Assembly (NCBI RefSeq): GCF_900089585.1
Contig: NZ_FLRH01000003.1
Span: forward strand, 496,001-560,000
DNA: 64,000 nucleotides
Origin: Micromonospora sediminicola
GTDB lineage: Bacteria; Actinomycetota; Actinomycetes; Mycobacteriales; Micromonosporaceae
Direction: 5' to 3'
A program made the translations under genes and the position numbers. The notes beneath the pieces are model-generated. The model worked only from the letters and a program-made list of their open reading frames with translations, was not told where the DNA came from and did no database searches. Positions 33,729 through 42,017 of this stretch are shown piece by piece (the stretch's first letter is position 1; each line of letters starts with the position of its first letter).

Positions 33729-34687
33729 CCGCGCCGGTCCGCGTGCTCTTCGTCGGCGGCCTCGGACGCAGCGGCTCCACCCTGCTGGAGCTGATCCTCG
33801 CCCAGCACCCCGACGTCTGTGCCGTCGGTGAGGTGGTGCACCTCTGGGAGCGGGCCCTCGGTGGCGACGAACGCTGCGGCTGCGGCGAGCGCTTCACGGT
33901 CTGTGGCTTCTGGCAGCAGGTCGGCGACCACGCGTTCGGCGGTTGGGACGCGGTCGACCGGGACGAGGTGCTGGCGCTCAAGGCCGAGGTCGACCGGACC
34001 CGGCACATCCCGCAGCTGGCCCGGGGCGACCTGCCGGCCGAGCAGTTGGCCGCCGTGCGCCGCTACGCCGACCTCTACACCCGCATCTACCGGGCGGCGA
34101 CCGAGGTCACCGGCGCCGAGGTGGTGGTGGACTCCAGCAAGCACGCCTCGACGGCGTTCGCCCTGCGCTGGGCGCCCGATCTCGACCTGCGGGTCGTCCA
34201 CCTGGTCCGGGACAGCCGGGCGGTCGCCTACTCCTGGGCCAAGCAGGTCCGCCGCCCCGAGGTGGTGGACGGCGAGGCCTACATGCCGACCTTCTCCCCG
34301 TTCACGGTGAGCAGCCTGTGGACCGCGCAGAACGCGGCGTTCCACCTGCTCGCCCAGCGGGTGCCGGTGGTCCGGCTGCGCTACGAGGACTTCACCGCCG
34401 ACCCGCGCGGCACCGTGACCCGGGTGCGCCGGTTCGCCGGTCTCACCGACACCCCGGACGCGCTGCGGGTCCTCGACGAGCCGCCCGTGCCGCTGGTCCG
34501 GGCGCACAGCATCGCCGGCAACCCGCTGCGGTTCAGCGCGGGTCCGCTGAAGGTGCGCCAGGACAACGCCTGGCGGGAGAACCTGCCGACGCGCAGCCGG
34601 GCCGTGGTCAGTGCCGCGACGCTGCCGCTGCGCCTGCGCTACGGATACCTCGGCGGCGGCCGAACCAACAGCACGGAGGCGTCGTGA
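33725..34687 (+). CDS. Sulfotransferase, third copy
   Basis: About 320 residues starting GTG 33725 (GTGA overlap with the Alg13-like stop). It carries LFVGGLGRSGSTLLELIL (5'-PSB), VVDSSKHASTAFAL, HLVRDSRAVAYSWAKQV (3'-PB) and LRYEDFTADPRG. Cysteines in RCGCGERFTVCGFW match those in the paralogue at 31472. Because it is translationally coupled to the Alg13/14 pair and the GT2, it probably modifies the sugar that those enzymes install. Confidence 0.88.
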   Translation: MTAPVRVLFVGGLGRSGSTLLELILAQHPDVCAVGEVVHLWERALGGDERCGCGERFTVCGFWQQVGDHAFGGWDAVDRDEVLALKAEVDRTRHIPQLARGDLPAEQLAAVRRYADLYTRIYRAATEVTGAEVVVDSSKHASTAFALRWAPDLDLRVVHLVRDSRAVAYSWAKQVRRPEVVDGEAYMPTFSPFTVSSLWTAQNAAFHLLAQRVPVVRLRYEDFTADPRGTVTRVRRFAGLTDTPDALRVLDEPPVPLVRAHSIAGNPLRFSAGPLKVRQDNAWRENLPTRSRAVVSAATLPLRLRYGYLGGGRTNSTEAS

Positions 34688-35598
34688 CCGGGAGCAACCC
34701 ACCGCAGGTGACCGCCGTGGTCCCCACCCGGGACCGGCCGGTGCTGCTGCGCGCCGCCCTCGACGCGATCCTGGGACAGGACTACCCGGGCGGGATCGAC
34801 GTGGTGGTCGTCTACGACCAGTCCGAGCCCGACCACACCCTCGCCGAGGACCCGCGGATCCGGGTGATCACCAACAGCCGTACCCCCGGCCTCGCGGGTG
34901 CCCGCAACACCGGCATCCTCGCCGCCGAGGGTGAGCTGGTCGCGTTCTGCGACGACGACGACGAGTGGCTGCCCGGCAAGCTGGCCGCCCAGGTCGCCGC
35001 GCTGGAGGCGACGGCGGACGGCGCGTTCGTCAGCTGCGGCATCCGGGTCGACTACGACGGCCGCCAGGTCGACCGCTCGTTGTCGATGGAGCGGGTGCCG
35101 CTGGCGTCGCTGCTGCGCGACCGGCACACCGAACTGCACCCGTCCACGTTCCTGATCCGGCGGGACGCGCTGGTCGACGCGATCGGGCTGGTCGACGAGG
35201 AGATCCCGGGCAGCTACGCGGAGGACTACGAGTTCCTGCTCCGGGCCGCCCGGCACGCGCCGCTGGTCAACCTGACCGAGCCGTACGTGACGGTGCGCTG
35301 GCACAAGCGGTCATACTTCGCCCAGCGCTGGGAGACCATCTCCACCGCGTTGCAGTGGTTGCTGGAGCGCTACCCCGAGTTCGCCACGGTGCCGGCGGGG
35401 GAGGCCCGGGTCGCCGGGCAGATCGCCTTCGCCCAGGCCGCGATGGGCAACCGTCGGGAGGCCGTCCGCTGGGCCCGCCGCACGCTGGCCGGCAACCCGA
35501 AGGAGGCCCGCGCCTACCTGGCGCTCGCCGTGGCCAGCAAGGCCGTGGACCCCGACCGCGTCCTGCGTACGCTGCACAAGCGCGGCCGGGGCATCTGA
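34684..35598 (+). CDS. Glycosyltransferase family 2
   Basis: About 304 residues. GT-A fold: VTAVVPTRDRPVLLRAAL, DVVVVYDQS, PGLAGARNTGILAAEGELVAF, then CDDDDEW, the metal-binding DxD region near residue 100. EEIPGSYAEDYEFLLRAAR supplies the ED catalytic-base motif. The start overlaps the sulfotransferase stop (GTGA). A C-terminal helical extension after residue about 240 has repeated Ala/Arg helices. It is last gene of the four-gene operon. Confidence 0.9.
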   Translation: MTGSNPPQVTAVVPTRDRPVLLRAALDAILGQDYPGGIDVVVVYDQSEPDHTLAEDPRIRVITNSRTPGLAGARNTGILAAEGELVAFCDDDDEWLPGKLAAQVAALEATADGAFVSCGIRVDYDGRQVDRSLSMERVPLASLLRDRHTELHPSTFLIRRDALVDAIGLVDEEIPGSYAEDYEFLLRAARHAPLVNLTEPYVTVRWHKRSYFAQRWETISTALQWLLERYPEFATVPAGEARVAGQIAFAQAAMGNRREAVRWARRTLAGNPKEARAYLALAVASKAVDPDRVLRTLHKRGRGI

Positions 35599-35608
35599 GC
35601 CGGAGCGG

Positions 35609-36760
35609 TCAGGCGGACGCCGAGCACCAGGCGCGCCAGGCGTCCCTGCTGGGTTGGTCGGTGAGCCGGAAGTCTCCGCCGGACACCTGGTAGTCGTAGT
35701 ACGCCACCCAGAGCGGGCGCTGCCCGTTCAGGTAGCTGCTCATCGATCGGATCCAGGCGGCGCGGCCGGTGCCGCTGTCCCCGGCGATCCGCACGCTGCC
35801 GGTCTCGGCGAGGCCCCAGGGCTTGCCGAGCTCCTTCGACTTGCTGATCATCGGTCCGAAGACCTTGGCCGGCTCGGTGTAGCGGTTGTACTTGCCGCCG
35901 CTGTTGTAGCAGTCCCAGCCGAGCACGTCGACGACGTCGCCGCCGGGGTAGTAGTCGGTGAAGCTGCGCCGGGAGTTCGGGTTCAGCGTCCAGCACATGA
36001 GGATCAGCGTCGCCCGCAGCCGCGGGTTCTGGGCCCGGTCGGCGAGGCCGGCCACCCGGCGCCAGGCGGCCCGGAACTGGGCGGTGGTGTAGTTGCCGCT
36101 CTCCACGTCGTTCTCCGGCTCGTGGAAGTACGACCAGTAGACGTCGTGGTCGCGCGGGATCGAGGCGAACCACTGCGTCAGCCGGGCGTCGTGCTTACCG
36201 GCGGCGACCTCCGCCGGCGGCGCCTTGAAGGACACCACCACGGTCCGGTTGACCACGTCGGCGCGGCTGCCCGACCAGGCGGGCGGCAGACCCGGGTAGA
36301 ACACCCGGACCATCCGCAACGGGCCGTAGGTGCGGTCGGAACGGGCCACGCCGGCGCTGAAGCTCTCGCCGCCGACCAGGTGGATGCTCGCCCCGGGCAG
36401 GGTGGCCCGCGGCGCCGGGAACGGCTGGAAGCCGGGCCTGGCCGACGGGGACTGGCCGGGCGAGAGGCTCGGGTTGGCGCCGAGCCCGGCGACCCCACCG
36501 GTCGGACGGGCGGACAGGGACGCGGCCCCGCCGGGCGTGGCCGCGACGCTTCCCGGCCCGTTCGCCTCCGGGGCCGGCTGCCGTGCGGGCTCCCGCTCCT
36601 GCGTGACCGCGACGGCGACCGTCGTGCTGAGCAGGACGACGGTCGCGGTGACGGCGACGAGCCAGCCGCGCCGGTAGAGGCGGCGTGGCCGCCGGCCCGG
36701 GGGTGGGGTCGGGGCCGGGTGGGCATCGCGAACGGGGGCGATTGACGGGCCGGGTCCCAT
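35609..36760 (-). CDS. Membrane-anchored GH26-like hydrolase, second copy
   Basis: About 383 residues. ATG 36760 follows GAGGAGG. A short cytoplasmic stretch, one helix (WLVAVTATVVLLSTTVAVAV, about 33-52) and a Pro/Ala/Ser-rich linker lead to a catalytic-like domain from about residue 125. DHDVYWSYFHEPEND holds the candidate acid/base Glu and PWGLAETGSVR the candidate nucleophile. YYPGGDVVDVLGWDCYNSG parallels the lipoprotein at 21250. It is convergent with the GT2 operon and follows cysQ. It is probably a surface enzyme acting on the same polymer. Confidence 0.75.
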   Translation of the reverse strand: MGPGPSIAPVRDAHPAPTPPPGRRPRRLYRRGWLVAVTATVVLLSTTVAVAVTQEREPARQPAPEANGPGSVAATPGGAASLSARPTGGVAGLGANPSLSPGQSPSARPGFQPFPAPRATLPGASIHLVGGESFSAGVARSDRTYGPLRMVRVFYPGLPPAWSGSRADVVNRTVVVSFKAPPAEVAAGKHDARLTQWFASIPRDHDVYWSYFHEPENDVESGNYTTAQFRAAWRRVAGLADRAQNPRLRATLILMCWTLNPNSRRSFTDYYPGGDVVDVLGWDCYNSGGKYNRYTEPAKVFGPMISKSKELGKPWGLAETGSVRIAGDSGTGRAAWIRSMSSYLNGQRPLWVAYYDYQVSGGDFRLTDQPSRDAWRAWCSASA

Positions 36761-36856
36761 GATCCTCCTCCGGATCGGCGTGTCAGCTGTCTCCCGGCTC
36801 AGCACCGGCGTCACCGCATAGTGCAACGAGCGAGGCGGCAGGTCGGTGCGGTGCCG

Positions 36857-37684
36857 TCACAGCAACCGGTCGATGGCCTTCAGCAGCTGCTCGGCCTGCT
36901 CGGGCCGGCAGACGAGCAGGTCGGGCAGGCGGGGGTTGGCGGCGTTGTAGCGCAGCGGTGACCCGTCGATCCGGGACGCGTGCATCCCCGCCCCGAGCGC
37001 GACCGCCACCGGGGCGGCGGAGTCCCACTCGTACTGCCCGCCGGCGTGCACGTACGCGTCGGCCTGGCCGGTCACCACCGCGCAGACCTTGACACCGGCG
37101 GAGCCCATCGGCACCGCCTGCGCGCCGAGGTCCTCGATGAGCTGGGGGACGAACGCGGGCGGCCGGCTGCGGCTGACCGCGATCCGCAGCGGACCGTCGA
37201 CCGCGGCGGGTGTCGGCTCGCCCGTGCCCAGGATCAGCGGGGTGCCGTCCGCGCCGGTCCGCGCCGGCATGCCGACGGCGCCGGCGGTCAGACCGCCGTC
37301 CGGGCCGGCCGAGCGCTCCCAGAGGGCCACGTGGACGGCCCAGTCGGTGCGCCCCTCCTCCGAGAACTCCCGGGTGCCGTCCAGCGGGTCGATGATCCAC
37401 ACCCGGTCGGCGTCGAGGCGGGCCGCCCGGTCGCCGGTGGAGAAGTCCTGTCGGGAGTCCGCCTGCTCCTCGGAGAGCACCGCGTCGGTCGGCCGGTAGC
37501 GGGCCAGCGCGGCCAGCATCAGCTCGTGCGAGGCCTGGTCGCCGGCGTCCTTGAGCGCCCGCGGGTCGGCGAAGCCCTGGCCGGCGCGCAGCGCGGTCAG
37601 CGCCTCGCCGGCGCGTCCGGCCAGCCAGCGCGCGAAGGCCTGATCGTCGAGCCGGTCGATGTCGTCGGACACCTTGCCATCCAC
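36857..37684 (-). CDS. cysQ: 3'(2'),5'-bisphosphate nucleotidase (CysQ-type, FIG superfamily)
   Basis: About 275 residues. Metal-binding motifs of the inositol-monophosphatase superfamily are present: AVLSEEQADS (motif with Glu), WIIDPLDGTREFSEEGRTDW (DPxDGT) and GGQYEWDSAAPVAVALGAG (WDxAA). DGTxEF rather than DGTxNF is typical of CysQ. By family it hydrolyses PAP, the by-product of PAPS-dependent sulfation. Its place beside three sulfotransferase genes supports that role directly. The start is uncertain: GTG 37684 or GTG 37672. Confidence 0.87.
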   Translation of the reverse strand: MDGKVSDDIDRLDDQAFARWLAGRAGEALTALRAGQGFADPRALKDAGDQASHELMLAALARYRPTDAVLSEEQADSRQDFSTGDRAARLDADRVWIIDPLDGTREFSEEGRTDWAVHVALWERSAGPDGGLTAGAVGMPARTGADGTPLILGTGEPTPAAVDGPLRIAVSRSRPPAFVPQLIEDLGAQAVPMGSAGVKVCAVVTGQADAYVHAGGQYEWDSAAPVAVALGAGMHASRIDGSPLRYNAANPRLPDLLVCRPEQAEQLLKAIDRLL

Positions 37685-37861
37685 CACCTTGTCTGATGTC
37701 GACGGGCGGCCGGCGGGTGCCCGCCGCCCGGACCGCACCATCTTGGCCGGTGGGGCGAGTGGACAACAAGTACGGGGGCCGAAACGGTACGCCCGGCCCA
37801 CCGAGTTCTGCCCGCATGTTGAACTTCGCGTGTATGCCGGTCGGACCGCCGGATGCAGGCC

Positions 37862-37867
37862 CTAGGC
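37862..37867 (+). promoter_or_regulatory. -10 element of a probable leaderless transcript
   Basis: TAGGCT ends 7 bases before ATG 37875, so transcription would start at or very near the initiator. No Shine-Dalgarno is present before that ATG, which agrees with a leaderless aminotransferase mRNA. Confidence 0.5.
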
Positions 37868-37874
37868 TCTGCGC

Positions 37875-38969
37875 ATGACCGCCGAGCAGCTGATCTCCTT
37901 CGCCCGTGGGGCTCCTTCGCTGGACATCGTCGATGTCGAGGGGCTCAAGGCCGCCGCCGTCCGCGCCTTCGACGCCGACCCCGCCGGGGTCACGGCGTAC
38001 GGCACCTCCGTCGGTTACCCGCCCCTCCGCCGCTGGATCGCCGAGAAGCACGGTGTCGAGGCGGATCAGGTGCTGGTCACGAACGGCTCGCTGCAGGCCG
38101 ACGCGTTCCTCTTCGACCACCTGGTCCGGCGCGGCGACGCGGTGGTCGTCGAGCGCCCCACGTACGACCGCACGCTGCTCAACCTCCAGCAGATGGGCGG
38201 CGAGGTGCACGGCGTGACCATCCAGCCGGACGGCCTCGACACCGCCGAGCTGCGCAAGCTGCTGGAGTCCGGGGTCCGGCCGAAGCTGGCCCACGTGATC
38301 CCGAACTACCAGAACCCGGCCGGCGTGACGCTCTCCCTGGAGAAGCGCCGTGAGCTGCTCGATCTCGCCGCCGAGTACGAGTTCACCATCTTCGAGGACG
38401 ACCCGTACGCGGACATCCGCTTCCGGGGCGAGCCGCTGCCGTCGATGCTGTCGATGGACAGCCGCGGCGTGGTGGTGCACGCCTCCAGCTTCACCAAGAC
38501 GGTCTGCCCGGGCGTGCGGGTCGGCTACCTGGTCGGCCCGGCGGAGCTGATCGCGGCGATCGCCAAGCGGGCCACCAACCTCTACATCTCGCCGGGCATG
38601 GTGGCCCAGGCGATCGTGCACCAGTTCTGCGTCTCCGGGTCGATCGAGCAGTCCATCCGGACGGTCCGTACGGCGCTCGGCGAGCGGGCCGCGGTGCTGG
38701 CCGAGTCGCTGCGCCGGCACATTCCGGAGGCCCGGTTCGTCGAGCCGGACGGTGGCTACTTCCTCTGGGTCGAACTGCCGGAGGACGTCGAGGTCGACCG
38801 GCTGGCGCCGGCCGCCGCCGAGCGCGGCGTCGCGGTGGTGAAGGGCAGCGACTTCATGGTCGACGGCGGCCGGCACGCGCTGCGGTTGGCCTACTCCGCC
38901 GTGACGGCGGACCGGATCGACGAGGGTGTCCGGCGGCTCGCCGAGGCGATGGCGGCGGTTCGCGGCTAG
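37875..38969 (+). CDS. PLP-dependent class I/II aminotransferase (LysN/MocR-type fold)
   Basis: 364 residues. GVTAYGTSVGYPPLRRWIAE, VTNGSLQADAF, VIPNYQNPAGVTLSLEKR (Asn/Pro pocket) and FEDDPYADIRF (Asp that pairs with the pyridine N) are family landmarks. ASSFTKTVCPGVRVGYLV carries the PLP Schiff-base Lys. It lacks the N-terminal GntR helix-turn-helix of MocR regulators, so it is an enzyme. 2-aminoadipate, aromatic or branched-chain amino acids are possible substrates; none can be chosen from sequence. It is divergent from cysQ. Confidence 0.9.
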   Translation: MTAEQLISFARGAPSLDIVDVEGLKAAAVRAFDADPAGVTAYGTSVGYPPLRRWIAEKHGVEADQVLVTNGSLQADAFLFDHLVRRGDAVVVERPTYDRTLLNLQQMGGEVHGVTIQPDGLDTAELRKLLESGVRPKLAHVIPNYQNPAGVTLSLEKRRELLDLAAEYEFTIFEDDPYADIRFRGEPLPSMLSMDSRGVVVHASSFTKTVCPGVRVGYLVGPAELIAAIAKRATNLYISPGMVAQAIVHQFCVSGSIEQSIRTVRTALGERAAVLAESLRRHIPEARFVEPDGGYFLWVELPEDVEVDRLAPAAAERGVAVVKGSDFMVDGGRHALRLAYSAVTADRIDEGVRRLAEAMAAVRG

Positions 38970-39331
38970 TTTTCTGTCGGGTTTTTGACAGAACGGCCCT
39001 GCTGGCCGGCTCGGCTCTCCCGCTGGGCCGGCTGGCGGCCCACAATGCTGCGAGCGCCGCTCACCTTTTCCCGGTGACCGGCCCGCACGCCCCGGGCGGC
39101 AGTTCCCCGCCCCGGGCCGGGCCGGGGGCGCGCCCAGGCATCACTCCCGCCCCCAAGGGGTGCCGGGTGGGCCGTGTCGCCCCTCACCCCCCTGACGCGG
39201 CCCGGCCCGCCCGGCGCCACACCGCGTGACGCCCGTCGCAGCCGCCCGTCCGGGCCCGCGTCCGCCCGTGCCGCGCCCGCTCCCGATCGGCGTAACCTGC
39301 AAGCCGCAGCTTCGCGGAGAGGGGGCGAGAG
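38970..39331. other. 362-base intergenic region, corA leader
   Basis: No gene is evident. Right after the aminotransferase stop, TCTGTC-GGGTTTTT-GACAGA (38973-38992) can form a 6-bp hairpin with a T-rich loop, a weak terminator candidate. The rest is strongly C-rich with many CCCGCC/GGGCCGGG runs up to about 39290. A cleaner segment (CGGCGTAACCTGCAAG) precedes the CorA Shine-Dalgarno. The long leader could hold a magnesium-responsive RNA, but I see no recognisable M-box or other riboswitch pattern. Confidence 0.4.
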
Positions 39332-40480
39332 ATGACGGACCGGGTGGCACGCGACCGCACCGCCGGGGAGAACGGCGGCCGGGCACTCCGGCCACGCGCC
39401 TGGGCCGCCCCGGTACGCGCGATGTCCCGCATCCTCAACGCCGACGGCTCCCCGCGTACGCCCCAGCCGGCCGGCCCCGGCCGCAGCGGCATCGTCGACT
39501 GCGGGCTCTACGTCGACGGCGAGCGTCAGCCCGGCCGCCCGCAGTACGCCGAGGCCCTGGCCGCCGCCCGCCGGGAGCGGGACGGCTTCGTCTGGCTCGG
39601 CCTGCACGAGCCGGACCTGGCCGAGATGACCGAGATCGCCGCCACGTTCGGCCTGCACGAACTGGCGGTGGAGGACGCGGTCAAGGCCGAGCAGCGCCCG
39701 AAGCTGGAGCACTTCGGGGAGATCGTCTTCCTGGTGCTGCGCACCGCCCGCTACTGCGAGCACACCGAGCTGACCGAGAACTCCGAGGTGGTGGAGACCG
39801 GCCAGGTGATGCTCTTCATCGGGCCGAACTTCGTGATCAGCGTCCGGCACGGGGACGCCTGCCGGCTGTCGCCGGTCCGGGCCGACCTGGAGGCGAAGCG
39901 GGACCTGCTCCGGCAGGGGCCGTGGGCGGTCGCGTACGCGATCACCGACCGGGTGGTCGACCTCTACCTGGAGGTCGCCGACCGGCTGGAGGACGACCTC
40001 GACGTGCTGGAGGCGGACGTCTTCGACCGCCAGAGCAGCGGCCGGATCCAGCGGATCTACCAGATGAAGCGGGAGCTGGTCGAGTTCAAGCGCGCGGTGG
40101 TGCCGTTGCAGCGCCCGCTGATGACGCTCACCTCCCAGGTCAACCGCGCGGTGCCGCAGGAGGTGCGCCGCTACTTCCGGGACGTGCAGGACCACCTCAG
40201 CCGCACGGTCGAGCAGGTGAACTCCTACGACGACCTGCTCAACTCGATCCTCCAGGCCCGGCTGGCCCAGGTCACCGTCGACCAGAACAACGACATGCGC
40301 AAGATCGCCGCCTGGGCCGCGATCGGTGCGGTGTGGACGGCGATCGCCGGCATCTACGGCATGAACTTCGACAACATGCCCGAGCTGAGGTGGACGTACG
40401 GCTATCCGGGCGTGTGGGCGCTGATGCTGGCGGCGTCCTTCACGCTCTACCGCCTGTTCCGCCGCAACGGCTGGCTGTAG
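39332..40480 (+). CDS. corA: CorA-family magnesium/cobalt transporter
   Basis: 382 residues. A long soluble N-terminal domain (FVWLGLHEPDLAEM, FGLHELAVEDAVKAEQRPK) and a helical stalk end in two membrane helices. The signature YGMNFDNMPE lies between them (G-M-N followed by the usual acidic loop). ATG 39332 follows AGAGGGGGCGAGAG. By family it is a homopentameric channel for Mg2+ and Co2+. Residues 1-45 form an extra basic N-terminal extension. A convergent terminator follows. Confidence 0.94.
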   Translation: MTDRVARDRTAGENGGRALRPRAWAAPVRAMSRILNADGSPRTPQPAGPGRSGIVDCGLYVDGERQPGRPQYAEALAAARRERDGFVWLGLHEPDLAEMTEIAATFGLHELAVEDAVKAEQRPKLEHFGEIVFLVLRTARYCEHTELTENSEVVETGQVMLFIGPNFVISVRHGDACRLSPVRADLEAKRDLLRQGPWAVAYAITDRVVDLYLEVADRLEDDLDVLEADVFDRQSSGRIQRIYQMKRELVEFKRAVVPLQRPLMTLTSQVNRAVPQEVRRYFRDVQDHLSRTVEQVNSYDDLLNSILQARLAQVTVDQNNDMRKIAAWAAIGAVWTAIAGIYGMNFDNMPELRWTYGYPGVWALMLAASFTLYRLFRRNGWL

Positions 40481-40500
40481 GCACGCCGCCCGCAACGGGA

Positions 40501-40538
40501 AGCGCCGGCCACGCGGGACGTACCCGCGCGCCGGCGCT
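40501..40538. terminator. Bidirectional intrinsic terminator
   Basis: Nested inverted repeat: outer arms AGCGCCGGC/GCCGGCGCT and inner arms GCGGG/CCCGC around ACGTA. It lies between corA and the convergent gene at 40556. Confidence 0.75.
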
Positions 40539-40555
40539 GCTCCGAGAACCGGGGG

Positions 40556-41344
40556 TCAGCGGCGACCGCTGGCCTTCGCGGCGCTCTTGCCGTTCTGGGT
40601 GGCCTTGGTGATGTCGTCGGCCGGACGGCCGCTGACGTCCCGGGCGCCCTCGGCGACCGAGGGGACCTTGCTGTTCGGGTGGATCACCGGGTCACCGGCG
40701 GGGGCGGTGGTCGACGAGCTGCTGCCGTTGGCGACGGCGGAGCTGCCGGCGCCGGTCGGGCCGGCCTGGGTCACCTTCGCGCTCGCGTCGGGGGTGTCCA
40801 CCACGATCGTGTCCACGTCCTCCCGCATCGGCTCCAGCTTGTCCTGGCCGGTCGGGCCGAGCGTGCCGGTCGGGTCGTACTCGGCCCACTCCTGCTGCTC
40901 GCGGCGGCGGCGCATGGCCATCGCCCCGGCCAGGCCGGCCACGGTGCCGGCGATCAGCAGGCCGGTGGTCATGCCGCGCGACCTGCGCTGCTTCTTCTTG
41001 CCCACCTTCATGTTCTTCGCCTTCTTCGTCATCGCGGACTGCTTCGCCGCCACGGCCCGGCGACCGGTCGACGCCTTGCCGGCGGCCTCGGTCCGCGCGT
41101 TGCGCACGGCGAGGACCACCGGGGCGAGAGCGGCGACGCTCGACGCGACGCCGCTGGACGCCCGATCCCGGACCAGGACGGCGGTGGGTGCGACGGCGAC
41201 CCGGGCTGCCTGGACCCGCGGACCGACAGTGGCCCCGGCGCCCTTCGCCGCGTGCGTGGCGGCCTGCCGCAGGTGACCGATGCCCTGGTTCAGCTCGGCC
41301 TTCGCGAGCTGGCCCTGGGTCTTTCGCCGCCCGATTCCAAACAC
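40556..41344 (-). CDS. Conserved hypothetical single-helix membrane protein
   Basis: About 262 residues; I do not recognise a named family. GTG 41344 follows AGGAGG. The first half is Ala/Val/Arg-rich amphipathic sequence (GIGRRKTQGQLAKAEL, VRDRASSGVASSVAALAP). A very basic stretch (KKAKNMKVGKKKQRRSRG) leads to one membrane helix (MTTGLLIAGTVAGLAGAMAM, about 130-149). An acidic Ser/Thr/Gly-rich disordered tail (TIVVDTPDASAKVTQAG...) follows. The basic-helix-acidic layout suggests a membrane-tethered nucleoid- or envelope-associated protein. This is speculation. Confidence 0.65.
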   Translation of the reverse strand: MFGIGRRKTQGQLAKAELNQGIGHLRQAATHAAKGAGATVGPRVQAARVAVAPTAVLVRDRASSGVASSVAALAPVVLAVRNARTEAAGKASTGRRAVAAKQSAMTKKAKNMKVGKKKQRRSRGMTTGLLIAGTVAGLAGAMAMRRRREQQEWAEYDPTGTLGPTGQDKLEPMREDVDTIVVDTPDASAKVTQAGPTGAGSSAVANGSSSSTTAPAGDPVIHPNSKVPSVAEGARDVSGRPADDITKATQNGKSAAKASGRR

Positions 41345-41461
41345 GGTCCCACCTCCTGGGAGTTGTTCCTTCGTCATCCTCCACCTTCGGATGCCTCCGC
41401 ATGGCCAGATCGGGCACATGGGAGGATCCGCAAGGAACTGACCAACGAGTGAGGAGTACCC

Positions 41462-41992
41462 GTGGCCGAGGCTGTCTACGCCACCTTGCACACCAACGCC
41501 GGCCCGATCCGGCTGGAGCTCTTCCCGAACCACGCGCCGAAGACCGTCCGCAACTTCGTGGAGCTGGCCGAGGGCACCCGGGAGTACACCGACCCGCGGA
41601 CCGGCCAGCCGGGCAGCGGGCCCTACTACGACGGCACCATCTCGCACCGCGTGATCAGCGGCTTCATGGTCCAGATGGGCGACCCGACCGGCACCGGGCG
41701 CGGCGGCCCGGGCTACAAGTTCGCCGACGAGTTCCACCCGGAGCTGCGCTTCGACCGGCCGTACCTGCTGGCGATGGCGAACGCCGGGCCGGGCACCAAC
41801 GGCTCGCAGTTCTTCATCACCGTGGGGCCGACCCCGCACCTGAACAACCGGCACACCATCTTCGGCCAGGTGGCCGACGAGCAGTCCGCGAAGGTGGTCG
41901 ACTCGATCGCCAACACCCCGACCGGGCCGAGCGACCGGCCGCTGCAGGACGTGGTGATCGAGCGGGTCGAGATCGAGCGGCAGCCGTCCTGA
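41462..41992 (+). CDS. Cyclophilin-type peptidyl-prolyl cis-trans isomerase
   Basis: 176 residues, cytoplasmic. Conserved cyclophilin residues are visible: FPNHAPKTVRNFVELA, ISHRVISGFMVQMGDPTGTG (catalytic Arg and the FxxxxGD run), LLAMANAGPGTNGSQFFIT and HTIFGQV. It has no signal peptide, unlike secreted homologues. GTG 41462 follows GAGGAG. By family it accelerates Xaa-Pro isomerisation in protein folding. Confidence 0.94.
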   Translation: MAEAVYATLHTNAGPIRLELFPNHAPKTVRNFVELAEGTREYTDPRTGQPGSGPYYDGTISHRVISGFMVQMGDPTGTGRGGPGYKFADEFHPELRFDRPYLLAMANAGPGTNGSQFFITVGPTPHLNNRHTIFGQVADEQSAKVVDSIANTPTGPSDRPLQDVVIERVEIERQPS

Positions 41993-42017
41993 GCGTCACG
42001 CGGGTACCTTTGCTCGC

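Noticed and set aside
38970..39331. Magnesium riboswitch before corA
   Set aside because: The leader is long enough, but I see no M-box or ykoK-like conserved core, only C-rich filler and one small hairpin.
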